Source: Syntrophaceae bacterium UBA6087 (GTDB lineage Bacteria > Desulfobacterota > Desulfomonilia > UBA1062). Taken from it: a stretch of 64,000 nt of DNA. Below, one piece after another: positions 1-8,620 of the stretch; within the stretch, counting starts at the first letter, position 1, and each line of letters begins with the position of its first letter. The notes under the pieces are model-generated. The model was not told where the DNA came from. It saw only the letters and a program-made list of their open reading frames with translations, and made no database searches. The position numbers were made by a program, and so were the translations under genes. The stretch covers positions 1-64,000 of the forward strand of contig DIXF01000002.1 in the NCBI GenBank assembly GCA_002448235.1, written 5' to 3'.

Positions 1-349
1 CAAAATCGGTTTTTCAACAGCGTCGAATCAGAGTTATACTTTTAAAAGAAAACTCAAACGTTCGATACTGGCACGCACGGTTTAATTTAATAGACTCTTA
101 GAAAGTGCACATCTCGTGAGGTTATCGATAGTAAACTATCTCTAAAGGTATCCTTTTTAAGATCTCAGTGTGAGGGGGATAAACCATCAGGATAAATCCC
201 GATATATTCTTTTCCTGGCGCAGGTCGATGACAGACTCTTTGGGCAGACTCAAACATACCCGGAGTTCGATTCGGGTTCGGGATAGAATATTCTTTTCCC
301 CCCAGGCCGCCCGGGCGGACGGCCTGATGAGGATTCATTTTATGGCCCG
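1..349. other. Intergenic region at window edge
   Basis: No gene with a credible start and coding pattern is seen. The first 200 bases are AT-rich. Near the right end, CAGGCCG (303-309) and CGGCCTG (320-326) form a 7-bp stem just past the end of the minus-strand beta-oxidation operon. No T-run follows on that strand, so a Rho-independent terminator is not established. Confidence 0.5.
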
Positions 350-2533
350 CTATTTTTCCTCCCGGAACTTTTTCTTGTTTTTTGCCATGTCCATGAGAAG
401 ATCGGGCGGTGAGTACAGGACGCCGAACCGATCCTGGAGCCTGTTCATCTTGTCCACGACGGTCTGTGCGCCCACCTGGTCGATGTACCGGAACGGGCCT
501 CCGGTAAAGGGCGGGAAGCCGAGGCCGAACACCGCGCCGATGTCTCCGTCGCGGGCACAGGAGATGATGCCTTCCTGGAGGCAGAGCACCGCCTCGTTCA
601 CCATGGCGAGCGAGAGGCGGTCCTGGACCTCCGTGGTATCGAACGCCTTCCTTGCGCCGCCCAGGATCTCGAACACCTCCGGGTTGACCGGCCTGCCGCC
701 TTTCTTGCGGCCGCCGATGAAAGGCAGGCCCTTCTTTTTCGACGCATCGTAGAGATAGAACCCCTTATTGTTCTTCCTGCCCTTGAAGCCCTTCTCGAAG
801 AGCCTGGTATATCCGTCGGAGCCCTTCAACCCCCGTGCGGTAAAGAGCGCCTTGATCTCGCCCTTTGCGACATGGGCGGCGACGTCGATGCCCAGCTCGT
901 CCACCAGCGTAATGGGGCCCACGGGGTAGCCGAAGAGCTTCATGGCCTTGTCGATCTCCTTGGGGTCAGCGCCCTCTTCCACGAGCTTGATGGACTCGTT
1001 CAGGAGCGGGACCAGGATGCGGGTGGTGTAGAAGCCCGGGCCGTCCTTGACCACGATGCAGGTCTTGCCCTGCATGATTCCCAGCTCCAGCGCCGTCGCC
1101 TCGACCCAGTCGGCAGTCTTGTCCGTCACGATGATCTCCAGCAGCGGCATCTTTGGCACGGGCGAGAAGTAGTGCATGCCGACCACGTTTTCAGGCCGCC
1201 TGCATCCTTGAGCGATGTGCGAGATCGGCAGTGCGGAAGTGTTGGAGGCGAAGATCGTATCTTCCCCGGTAGCGGCCTCGACATCGGCAAGCACCTTCCT
1301 CTTGATATTCAAGTCCTCGAAGACCGCCTCGATAACGATGCCGGTGTTCTTGAAGTTGGCATAATCGTCGCTGGCAATGAGCTTCCCATAGCGCGCATCC
1401 CGCTCGAATTTCGTGATGGCGCCCGACTTCGCCTGCTTCTCCAGCCCCTTCCAGATCTCCTTCATGCCCTTGGCTGCGGCCTGGAGAGAGATGTCCTTCA
1501 TGAGGATGGTCTCGGCAATGCCCGAGGACACCGAAGCGATGCCGTGCCCCATGAGCCCGCACCCCAGGACCGCCATCTTCTTAACCGGCCGCGCTTTATC
1601 TTTCATGGGGTTCTTCTTGAGGTCGGTCATACCCTCGAACAGGCTCCTCAGCGCCAGAGACTTCCGATCCATGACCAGCTTCGCAAAGGTCAGGATATCG
1701 TTTTCCAGACCCTGCTGAACGCCGTGCTTCATCCCGTATTCCACCGAAGAGATGATGGCGAGCGCCGCCGGGTAGTGGCCTAACGTCTGCCGCATCACCT
1801 GCTCGCGCGCCTTGCCGAACACGAAGCCCCTGCCGACAGATGTATCCTGGAGCACGCGGTTGACCGTCGCATCCATGACCTTCTGCTGCAGGGAGCGCTT
1901 CTTTTGCGTTCTCCCTCCCCCGTTTGCAAGCTGGAGGGCCTTGGCTATTGCCGCGTCCTTCATCCCGTGAGGGATCACGATCTCGTCGACGATGCCTATC
2001 TTCAGAGCCTTTTTCGGCCTGACGTTCGCGCCGGTAAGCATCAACGGCAGCGCACTGGTGAGCCCGATGAGACGGGGCAGGCGCTGAGTTCCGCCGGCCG
2101 CCGGGATCAGGCCGAGCTGTACCTCGGGCAGCCCCATGAACGTCTTTACGGAGTCCGACGCCATACGGTAATCGGCAACCAGGGCAAGCTCGAGCCCGCC
2201 GCCCAGACAGCTGCCGTGAATCGCGCACACCACCGGGACGGGCAACTTTTCAATCCTGCTCAAGACCTCGTGGGCCTTGGAGATATAGGTGACGACCTCG
2301 GCCGGGGTGCTCATGGCATTGAGCTCGTCCACATCGGCGCCCACGACGAAGTTATCGTCCTTGCCGCTCATTATGACGAGCCCCTTGAGGCTCGCATCTT
2401 TCTCGATACTGTCGAGCAGGCCCGATATCTCTTCGAGCAGGCTGCTGGACACTTTATTCACCTTTGAATCCGGGCAGTCGATGGTGACCGCCATGACATT
2501 GCTCTCTGTTCTCTCCACCTGCAGAAACTTCAT
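350..2533 (-). CDS. Fused enoyl-CoA hydratase / 3-hydroxyacyl-CoA dehydrogenase (FadJ/FadB-alpha type)
   Basis: A 727-aa bifunctional beta-oxidation enzyme that hydrates trans-2-enoyl-CoA and oxidises L-3-hydroxyacyl-CoA with NAD+ in the cytoplasm. The first ~190 residues are a crotonase domain with the oxyanion segment GSCLGGGLELAL and the GLPEVQLGLIPAAGGTQRL segment carrying the catalytic Glu. From about residue 310 follows a Rossmann fold (GCGLMGHGIA), then the dehydrogenase segment with catalytic His in VGMHYFSPVPKMPLLE, then the C-terminal helical domain. An upstream in-frame ATG would add 17 residues, but GGGAGG sits just before the ATG at 2533, so that start is chosen. It is the last gene of the operon, 22 bp after the thiolase. 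Substrate chain length cannot be read from sequence, and the enzyme could equally serve synthesis in reverse. Confidence 0.93.
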   Translation of the reverse strand: MKFLQVERTESNVMAVTIDCPDSKVNKVSSSLLEEISGLLDSIEKDASLKGLVIMSGKDDNFVVGADVDELNAMSTPAEVVTYISKAHEVLSRIEKLPVPVVCAIHGSCLGGGLELALVADYRMASDSVKTFMGLPEVQLGLIPAAGGTQRLPRLIGLTSALPLMLTGANVRPKKALKIGIVDEIVIPHGMKDAAIAKALQLANGGGRTQKKRSLQQKVMDATVNRVLQDTSVGRGFVFGKAREQVMRQTLGHYPAALAIISSVEYGMKHGVQQGLENDILTFAKLVMDRKSLALRSLFEGMTDLKKNPMKDKARPVKKMAVLGCGLMGHGIASVSSGIAETILMKDISLQAAAKGMKEIWKGLEKQAKSGAITKFERDARYGKLIASDDYANFKNTGIVIEAVFEDLNIKRKVLADVEAATGEDTIFASNTSALPISHIAQGCRRPENVVGMHYFSPVPKMPLLEIIVTDKTADWVEATALELGIMQGKTCIVVKDGPGFYTTRILVPLLNESIKLVEEGADPKEIDKAMKLFGYPVGPITLVDELGIDVAAHVAKGEIKALFTARGLKGSDGYTRLFEKGFKGRKNNKGFYLYDASKKKGLPFIGGRKKGGRPVNPEVFEILGGARKAFDTTEVQDRLSLAMVNEAVLCLQEGIISCARDGDIGAVFGLGFPPFTGGPFRYIDQVGAQTVVDKMNRLQDRFGVLYSPPDLLMDMAKNKKKFREEK

Positions 2534-2555
2534 GATATTATGCCTCCCAAATGAT

Positions 2556-3872
2556 TTAATTGGCATTTTCGAAGATGATGGCATTCCCCAAGGCCCCGGC
2601 CCCGCACCCGGCGACCACGCCGAACCGGGCGCCTTCGTCGATCATCCGGTTGCAGCAGGTCGTAATGAGCCTGCCGCCCGTTGCCCCGAAGGGATGGCCA
2701 AGGGAAAGCGAGCCTCCGTAAATATTGAGCTTGTCCATGTCGATCTCCCCAACCGCCTTGCTCAATCCGAGCTTTTCCCGGGCGAACTTTTCCGATGCGA
2801 GGCATTTGATATTGGCAATCATCTGGGATGCAAAGGCTTCATGAATTTCGAACACCCCGATATCCGACAGCGACAGCCCTGCCTTGTCAAGGGCCTTGGG
2901 GATGGTGAAGGCAGGCCCCAAAAGCAGCTCATCGACCAGATCCTGGCCCGAGTACGCATAGGAAACGATATAGGCCTTGGGCTTCAGGCCCAGCTCTTCG
3001 GCCTTTTCCTCGCTCATGAGAAGCACGGCTGTCCCTCCGTCCGTGAGGAACGAGGAGTTCGCGGCAGTGACCGTGCCGTACTTCTTGTCGAATGCCCCTT
3101 TGAGCTTGCCGAGCTTTTCCATGGAGGCGTCCTCCCGGGGACCGTTGTCATATTCAACAGGCTTGTCCTTGCCCGGCACTACTACGGGAACTACTTCTTT
3201 CTTCATCACCCCGTTCTTCTGCGCCTTGGCCGCCCTCTGGTGGGACTGAACGGCATATGCATCCTGTTCCTGCCGGGATATCCCGAGACGCTTGGCAAGC
3301 CTTTCCGCAGTCTGGCCCATGAGGAGCCCCGTGGAATATTCACTCAAAGCCGGCTTCTCGGGCAGGATAAAATCCAGAGGCCTCATCTTGAGGATCCGCC
3401 TGAACGTCTCGGCAAGGTTCTTCGGGCGGTGATACATGGTCATATCGAGGATGAACCTGCGGTACTTCCGGGAAATCTTGATGGCGGCATCCGAAAAGGT
3501 TTCAACCCCGCCTGCGATCACCACCTCTGCATTGCCGGTGGCGATCATGTTCGCGCCGTTTACCGCCGCCACATTGGAGGAAACGCATGCGAGCGTGCAG
3601 GTGTGGGCGGGAACGCTTTCCGGCAGCCCTGCCCCGAGCGCCACTTCCCGGGCCACGTTCGTAGTGGCCATATCGATGGCCACACAGCCCATCATGACGT
3701 GATCGACTTCCCTGGGATCCATCCCTGTCCTTACCAGAAGCCCCTTCACTGCATAGCGGCCGATCTCCCAGGCCATGAGATCGTAGTATCCGGTGCCGGA
3801 CCGCTGAAAGGGGACTCTGCACCCGTCGATGACTGCAACCCTTCTTGCTGCCTGACTCTCTTTTCGTGCCAT
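2556..3872 (-). CDS. Acetyl-CoA acyltransferase (thiolase, FadI-like)
   Basis: A 438-aa thiolase that cleaves 3-ketoacyl-CoA with CoA to acetyl-CoA and a shortened acyl-CoA. The nucleophilic Cys lies in LACVSSNVAAVNG, the active-site His in EIHEAFASQ, the GHPFGATGGR motif is present, and the second catalytic Cys lies in VVAGCGAGALGNA. At about 440 residues it is longer than the ~390-residue biosynthetic thiolases and matches FadI-type subunits paired with FadJ, as here. The start is preceded by AAGGAGG. It lies between the acyl-CoA dehydrogenase (25 bp upstream) and the FadJ-like gene (22 bp downstream), so the pair probably forms the beta-oxidation complex. Confidence 0.93.
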   Translation of the reverse strand: MARKESQAARRVAVIDGCRVPFQRSGTGYYDLMAWEIGRYAVKGLLVRTGMDPREVDHVMMGCVAIDMATTNVAREVALGAGLPESVPAHTCTLACVSSNVAAVNGANMIATGNAEVVIAGGVETFSDAAIKISRKYRRFILDMTMYHRPKNLAETFRRILKMRPLDFILPEKPALSEYSTGLLMGQTAERLAKRLGISRQEQDAYAVQSHQRAAKAQKNGVMKKEVVPVVVPGKDKPVEYDNGPREDASMEKLGKLKGAFDKKYGTVTAANSSFLTDGGTAVLLMSEEKAEELGLKPKAYIVSYAYSGQDLVDELLLGPAFTIPKALDKAGLSLSDIGVFEIHEAFASQMIANIKCLASEKFAREKLGLSKAVGEIDMDKLNIYGGSLSLGHPFGATGGRLITTCCNRMIDEGARFGVVAGCGAGALGNAIIFENAN

Positions 3873-3897
3873 TGTAATGAAACCTCCTTCTTTCTCT

Positions 3898-5049
3898 TTA
3901 CAGCCCGAGCTGTCTGCTGATGATAAGCAGCATTATCTCCGAGGTCCCGGCGTAGATGGTCTGGACCTTTGCGTCGCGGAACATTCTCGCGATGGGATAT
4001 TCCTCCATGTAGCCATACCCGCCGTGGAGCTGCACGCACTGGCCCACTACGCGGTTGAGCATCTCGCAGATCCAGTACTTGGCCATGGACGCCCGCTTGA
4101 CGTCGAGCTTCTTGTCGAGATGGTCGACGAGGCAGCTCTCGAGGAAAGCCCTCCCCAGCTCGACCTCGGTCGCCAACTTGGCCAGCTCGAACGAGATATA
4201 CTGGTGCCGGCTGATGGGCCTGCCGAAGGCCTCCCTGGTCCGGGTATAATCGAGCGTGATCCGTAACGCCTCTTCCGCTCCGACCTGGGAACCCATGGCG
4301 CAAACGAGCCTTTCCTGCTGGAGCTTCTCCATGAGGTAGTAGAACCCCGCCCCTTCCTTTCCCAGCAGGTTTGCAGCCGGCACGCGGCAGTCGACGAACG
4401 CCATCTCCGCGGTATCCTGGGAATGCAGCCCTATCTTCTCCAGCCTTCTGCCCTTTTCGAACCCCGGGGTACCGTCTTCCACCACGATGAGCGAAACGCC
4501 CTCATAGGGAGATGCCGCGTTCGGACTGGTGACCGCCGCCACGATGACAAGGTCGCAGGTCAGGCCGTTCGAGATGAACGTTTTCTGGCCGTTGATGATG
4601 AAATCGTCTCCGTCCCTGACCGCGTTCGTACGCATCGCCGCAAGGTCGGAGCCGGTACCCGGCTCTGTCATGGCCACCGCGGTGATGATGTCGCCGGTCA
4701 CGCACCCCGGGAGCCATTTGTCCTTCTGCTCTTTGGTCCCGTAGGTTGAAAGATAGGGCACGATGATATCCGAGTGCAGCGGGAAGAAGAATCCGCCGCA
4801 GCGCGTGCGCGCGAGCTCTTCGGTCAGGATGAACGAATAGAGGAAGTCGGCGCCCACGCCGCCGTACTCCTCGGGAAGCCAGGGGCACAGAAACCCCTGG
4901 TCGCCCATCTTTTTCCAGACAGACCTCGGCACGAGCCCCTCTTTTTCCCAGGTGTCCGTGTACGGAGTGACCTCTTTATCGAAGAACTTCCTCACCGCGT
5001 TGCGGAACTGGTTATGTTCGTCGGTATAATACCTTTCGAGCAGCGACAT
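3898..5049 (-). CDS. Acyl-CoA dehydrogenase (first of three)
   Basis: A 383-aa FAD-dependent acyl-CoA dehydrogenase that forms the trans-2 double bond and passes electrons to an electron-transfer flavoprotein. Typical segments are EEYGGVGADFLYSFILTEEL, the FAD/substrate region VAMTEPGTGSDLAAM, the arginine-containing YTRTREAFGRPISRHQ stretch, and the C-terminal IYAGTSEIM signature. A longer frame exists upstream, but the start at 5049 has GAGAAGGAGGAAGGC directly before it and gives the normal N-terminus. It is the second gene of the operon, between the CoA ligase and the thiolase. No etfAB genes are in the window, so the electron acceptor must be encoded elsewhere. Confidence 0.93.
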   Translation of the reverse strand: MSLLERYYTDEHNQFRNAVRKFFDKEVTPYTDTWEKEGLVPRSVWKKMGDQGFLCPWLPEEYGGVGADFLYSFILTEELARTRCGGFFFPLHSDIIVPYLSTYGTKEQKDKWLPGCVTGDIITAVAMTEPGTGSDLAAMRTNAVRDGDDFIINGQKTFISNGLTCDLVIVAAVTSPNAASPYEGVSLIVVEDGTPGFEKGRRLEKIGLHSQDTAEMAFVDCRVPAANLLGKEGAGFYYLMEKLQQERLVCAMGSQVGAEEALRITLDYTRTREAFGRPISRHQYISFELAKLATEVELGRAFLESCLVDHLDKKLDVKRASMAKYWICEMLNRVVGQCVQLHGGYGYMEEYPIARMFRDAKVQTIYAGTSEIMLLIISRQLGL

Positions 5050-5099
5050 GCCTTCCTCCTTCTCCTCTATTGCTCTCTTTTTTCCCGATGGAAACTTGC

Positions 5100-6731
5100 C
5101 TACGCAACCCGGGCAGGCGTGATTTCGCCGTCCGCATACATCCGGCGCAGCTCCCGCTTGTTGAACTTGCCGACGCTGGTCTTGGGGATTTCGGGCAGAA
5201 AGATGAAATCGTCCGGTATCCACCAGGAGGCCTTGACCCTGCTTTTCAGGAAATCCTTCAGCTCCTCCGGGGTCACGGTCTGCCCTGCAGCCATGGTCAC
5301 ACAGGCAAGCGGCCGCTCCTGCCACTTGGGGTGGGGGATCCCGATGATGGCCGCCTCTGCGACCTTGGGATGGCCCATGATCTCGTTTTCCAGATCCACG
5401 GACGAGATCCACTCGCCTGCGCTCTTGATGAGGTCTTTTGTCCGGTCTACGAGCCTCACGTAGCCTTCATCGTCGATGGTCGCCACGTCGCCGGTGTGGT
5501 ACCAGCCGCCGGAGAAGGCAATCTCGGAGCGTACAGGATCCTTGTAATATTCATTGGCGATCCACGGCCCCCTGAGCCAGATCTCCCCCCATTCCCGGCC
5601 GTCCATCCTGACGTCGTTCCCGTCGGTGTTCACGATCCTCATCTCCAGGCCCATGACCAGGAGTCCCACGCTGCAGCAGACGTCATAAAGCTCTTCTGCA
5701 CTTCTGTCCGACATGTAGCTCTTGGGCAGGGCGGCGGTGACGAGGGGGGTGGTCTCGGTGGACCCGTAGGCCTGCTTTATGGGGAAGTTGTACTTCTCGG
5801 TAAAGGCTATGAGCAGGTTTCTCGGCAAGGCAGACCCTCCGCTCACGATGTTGCGCAGGGTCGAGAAGTCATGACTGCCGCCTTTTTCCAGGTAATCGTA
5901 GAGGAGCATCCAGATCGTGGGCACGCCTGCGGTAAAGGTCACCTTTTCTTCCGAGATCATCCGGCAGAGCTTCTCCATGTTGATGACCTCCCTGCCCGGC
6001 AGGACCTGCTTGCACCCCGCACCCACCCCTGCGAACGGACCGCACCATGCATTGGCGTGGAACATGGGCACGATGTGGAGGATGCAGTCCGATTCTCCGG
6101 CCCCGAAGGTGGTCGCCACGGCATAGCTGTGGAGCACGATGGCCCGGTGCGAGTACACCACCCCCTTCGGGTCACCCGTGGTGGCGGAGGTATAACAGAT
6201 GAGCGCCGGGTCCCACTCGCTCAAGTCCAGGGGGAAGTCGTACTCCTCGGGAAAGTCCTTTATCAGGTCGTCGTAAAGCACGATATTCTCAATGCTGGTG
6301 GGCGGCATCTTCCCGGTATGGGAGAGCACGACGAACTTCTCGACGGTCTTGAGCTGATCTTTCGCCGCTTCGACGAAGAAAAGCAGGTCCTCGTCCACGA
6401 ACACGACTTTGTCCTCGGCATGGTTGATGATGTACACCAGGTGGTTCTGCGGCAGGCGAAAGTTTACCGTATGGAGCACCGCACCGTAGCACGGCACGCC
6501 GAAGTACAATTCCAGGTGCCGGTGGTCGTTCAGGGCGATGCTCGCTACCCGGTCGCCCCGTTCGATGCCCAGGGCTTTCAGGGCATGGCCGAGCTGGCAG
6601 ACCCGCTTGTAATAGTCCCCGTAGGTATAGCGGAACACTCCTTCGGGATAAACCGAAACGATCTCTTTCTTTGAAAAATATCGTGCTGCCCTCAAGAGGA
6701 ACGTCCGCAGCAGCAGAGCATAATCCATCAT
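5100..6731 (-). CDS. AMP-forming acyl-CoA synthetase
   Basis: A 543-aa member of the ANL adenylate-forming family that activates a carboxylic acid, probably a medium- or long-chain fatty acid, to its CoA thioester via an acyl-AMP. The phosphate-binding loop reads YTSATTGDPKG, followed by YGSTETTP, YHTGD, and the C-terminal hinge and lysine region ending SVGKFNKRELR. The start at 6731 is chosen because GGAGG lies 8 bases upstream; the ATG at 6746 overlaps that Shine-Dalgarno sequence. It is the first gene of the beta-oxidation operon and supplies its substrate. The substrate is inferred from context: aromatic or branched acids are also activated by this family. Confidence 0.9.
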   Translation of the reverse strand: MMDYALLLRTFLLRAARYFSKKEIVSVYPEGVFRYTYGDYYKRVCQLGHALKALGIERGDRVASIALNDHRHLELYFGVPCYGAVLHTVNFRLPQNHLVYIINHAEDKVVFVDEDLLFFVEAAKDQLKTVEKFVVLSHTGKMPPTSIENIVLYDDLIKDFPEEYDFPLDLSEWDPALICYTSATTGDPKGVVYSHRAIVLHSYAVATTFGAGESDCILHIVPMFHANAWCGPFAGVGAGCKQVLPGREVINMEKLCRMISEEKVTFTAGVPTIWMLLYDYLEKGGSHDFSTLRNIVSGGSALPRNLLIAFTEKYNFPIKQAYGSTETTPLVTAALPKSYMSDRSAEELYDVCCSVGLLVMGLEMRIVNTDGNDVRMDGREWGEIWLRGPWIANEYYKDPVRSEIAFSGGWYHTGDVATIDDEGYVRLVDRTKDLIKSAGEWISSVDLENEIMGHPKVAEAAIIGIPHPKWQERPLACVTMAAGQTVTPEELKDFLKSRVKASWWIPDDFIFLPEIPKTSVGKFNKRELRRMYADGEITPARVA

Positions 6732-6754
6732 AACCGAAACCTCCATTTCATATA

Positions 6755-6769
6755 GTCTTATTGTAAGAC
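6755..6769. promoter_or_regulatory. Dyad at the predicted start of the beta-oxidation transcript
   Basis: GTCTTA-TTG-TAAGAC is a perfect 6-3-6 inverted repeat beginning at the predicted +1 of the minus-strand promoter. Position and symmetry suit an operator for a TetR- or GntR-type fatty-acid regulator. The regulator itself is not identified. Confidence 0.55.
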
Positions 6770-6775
6770 AATAGT

Positions 6776-6804
6776 ATTATATCAACAATATTCCCGGCCT
6801 TCAA
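6776..6804 (-). promoter_or_regulatory. Sigma-70-type promoter of the beta-oxidation operon
   Basis: On the minus strand, TTGAAG (6804-6799) is separated by 17 bases from a perfect TATAAT (6781-6776). Transcription would start near 6769, about 38 bases before the acyl-CoA synthetase start. A second perfect dyad, GGCCTT-C-AAGGCC (6796-6808), covers the -35 box. Confidence 0.7.
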
Positions 6805-6821
6805 GGCCAAAGATAATTTTC

Positions 6822-6850
6822 TTGCCGCGAGAACGAAAAAGGTTATTTAA
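6822..6850 (+). promoter_or_regulatory. Possible promoter for the GH57 gene
   Basis: TTGCCG and ATTTAA are spaced by 17 bases and lie about 40 bases before the GH57 start codon. The match to consensus is moderate. Confidence 0.35.
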
Positions 6851-6892
6851 GTATCCTATGAATAATGCTGCCATTAAACCCGGAGGTTTTGC

Positions 6893-8485
6893 ATGAACGG
6901 TGTTTTTGCTCTGCTGCTGCATGCCCATATCCCCTACTGCCGAAAGTCAGGCGTCTGGCCTGCAGGCGAGGAGTGGCTCTTCGAGGCCATGAACGAAACC
7001 TATATCCCGCTGCTCAAGGCCTTACGCTCCCTGCATTACGACGGCATACGGCCCCGTATCATGATCAGCTTGGTGCCCATACTCATGGAGCAGCTCGCAG
7101 ACGAGTACATGAAGGACCGGTTCTGCGAATACATGCAGGACAAGATCCGCCGCGCCCGCTCCGACATGGACCGCTTCCGGTCGGAGCCCAAAAGGCTCGC
7201 GGTAGCACGGTACTGGCTCGAACTGTTCGAGAGCAACTACAGCCTCTTCACCACCGATTTTTACCGCGACATCCTCGGCACCCTGAAATGGCTCCAGGAT
7301 GAGGGCGTAATCGAGCTTCTCACCTCCGCAGCAACCCATGCATTTCTCCCGCTCCTCGAAAACGACAGCGCCATCTTCAGCCAGGTCCGCCTCGGCGTCC
7401 GTACCTACGAGAAATATTTCGGCAGGAAACCACGCGGGTTCTGGCTTCCCGAATGCGCTTACCGGCCGGCAGAATGGTCTTCCAAGGGCCACTACATGCG
7501 GAAAAGCATCGATCAGTGGCTTGCCGATGAGGGGATCCAGTATTTCTTCGTGGAAGATGTCGGCATCGAAAACGCTTCCTTTGTGGAAAACCGCAACGAG
7601 GAAGGCAAGCCCACGACACTGAGAGGATATCTCCTGCCCTCGGGCGTGTCGGTGTTCGGAAGAAACCAGGCGACCGGCAAACAGGTCTGGTCTCCCGAGA
7701 CAGGATACCCGGGCGATCCGAACTACCTCGAATTCCATAAAAAAGACCACGAGTCCGGCCTGCACTGCTGGAGCGTAAGCGGCAAGCCCGAGAAAGACAT
7801 CTATACCCCGGCCGCTGCGAGGAAGAGCGTCGGCGATCATGCCCGGCACTTCGTATCGCTCCTGGAAGGGCTCTTCGAGCAGACGAGCATTTCGGAAGCA
7901 GAACCCGTTATCGTGTCCCCTTACGACTGCGAGCTTTTCGGGCACTGGTGGCACGAGGGCGTTGCCTTCATCGAGCGGGTCTATCGCCTGCTCGCGAGCA
8001 AGAGCTCCGTCGATACCATGAGCCTTTCAGAATACATCGGCCGCTACCGCAAGAGCTTTTCCACCATAGCCATGGAGGCCAGCACCTGGGGCCTGAACTC
8101 GGACTTCACGGTCTGGCTGAACCCGGAACACGGCTGGATCTGGCCGTATATCAACTCCTCGTCTCACGAGATGGAACAGACCCTCGCCCTGGCTGCGCCC
8201 GAAGATGAGCGGGGCCGCCGCATCATCACCCAGATGGGGAGAGAGCTCCTCCTCATGCAGGGGAGCGACTGGCCGTTTCTGCTGTTTACCCAGCAGGCCA
8301 AGGAATACGCAAACCAGCGGTTCCACCACCATCACCAGCGCTTCAGGAAGCTTTCGTGGGCAGCGGGCGACCTGCACGATCAAGGCCGTATCTCCGAAAA
8401 CGAGCTCGGGCAGATAGAGGACGTGGACTGCCCGTGGCGGGATCTCGATCCCGGCCTTTTCAGCCACCGGCAGGACCCTGGATGA
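6893..8485 (+). CDS. GH57 1,4-alpha-glucan branching enzyme-like protein
   Basis: A 530-aa glycoside hydrolase family 57 protein (DUF1957/branching-enzyme subgroup) that would introduce alpha-1,6 branches into glycogen or another alpha-glucan in the cytoplasm. The N-terminus ALLLHAHIPYCR is the first GH57 motif. The nucleophile is probably E187 in GFWLPECAYRP and the acid/base D345 in SPYDCELFGHWWHEG, the same spacing and context as archaeal GH57 branching enzymes. The tryptophan-rich C-terminal third (for example WPYINSSSHEMEQ, GSDWPFLLFTQQ) is also typical. CCCGGAGG precedes the ATG. No glycogen synthase or phosphorylase is adjacent, so pathway placement rests on family knowledge. Hydrolytic amylase activity is an alternative. 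Confidence 0.85.
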   Translation: MNGVFALLLHAHIPYCRKSGVWPAGEEWLFEAMNETYIPLLKALRSLHYDGIRPRIMISLVPILMEQLADEYMKDRFCEYMQDKIRRARSDMDRFRSEPKRLAVARYWLELFESNYSLFTTDFYRDILGTLKWLQDEGVIELLTSAATHAFLPLLENDSAIFSQVRLGVRTYEKYFGRKPRGFWLPECAYRPAEWSSKGHYMRKSIDQWLADEGIQYFFVEDVGIENASFVENRNEEGKPTTLRGYLLPSGVSVFGRNQATGKQVWSPETGYPGDPNYLEFHKKDHESGLHCWSVSGKPEKDIYTPAAARKSVGDHARHFVSLLEGLFEQTSISEAEPVIVSPYDCELFGHWWHEGVAFIERVYRLLASKSSVDTMSLSEYIGRYRKSFSTIAMEASTWGLNSDFTVWLNPEHGWIWPYINSSSHEMEQTLALAAPEDERGRRIITQMGRELLLMQGSDWPFLLFTQQAKEYANQRFHHHHQRFRKLSWAAGDLHDQGRISENELGQIEDVDCPWRDLDPGLFSHRQDPG

Positions 8486-8620
8486 GGCAGGCGGGACGGG
8501 ACGCCTTTTGCTGAAGAGAAAAAACCTTGCCAAGCACAAGTATTTTGGTCCATAGATATGCCCTGGTAAAAAAAGTGAATCTGCACAGATTCCCCAAACA
8601 TCCATCATAAAGGGAGTGTC

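Noticed and set aside
250..285. Possible tRNA T-arm (GTTCGATTC)
   Set aside because: The five flanking bases do not pair as a T-stem, and no acceptor or anticodon arm is found.
303..326. Rho-independent terminator of the beta-oxidation operon
   Set aside because: The stem is real, but no T-run follows on the minus strand, so the call is not supported.
2289..3920. Long plus-strand open frame opposite the thiolase and hydratase genes
   Set aside because: It is antisense to two clear enzymes, has no family motif and arises from the codon bias of the real genes.
5070..6674. Long plus-strand open frame opposite the acyl-CoA synthetase
   Set aside because: Low-complexity His/Asp/Gly-rich translation; a mirror of a strongly supported minus-strand gene.
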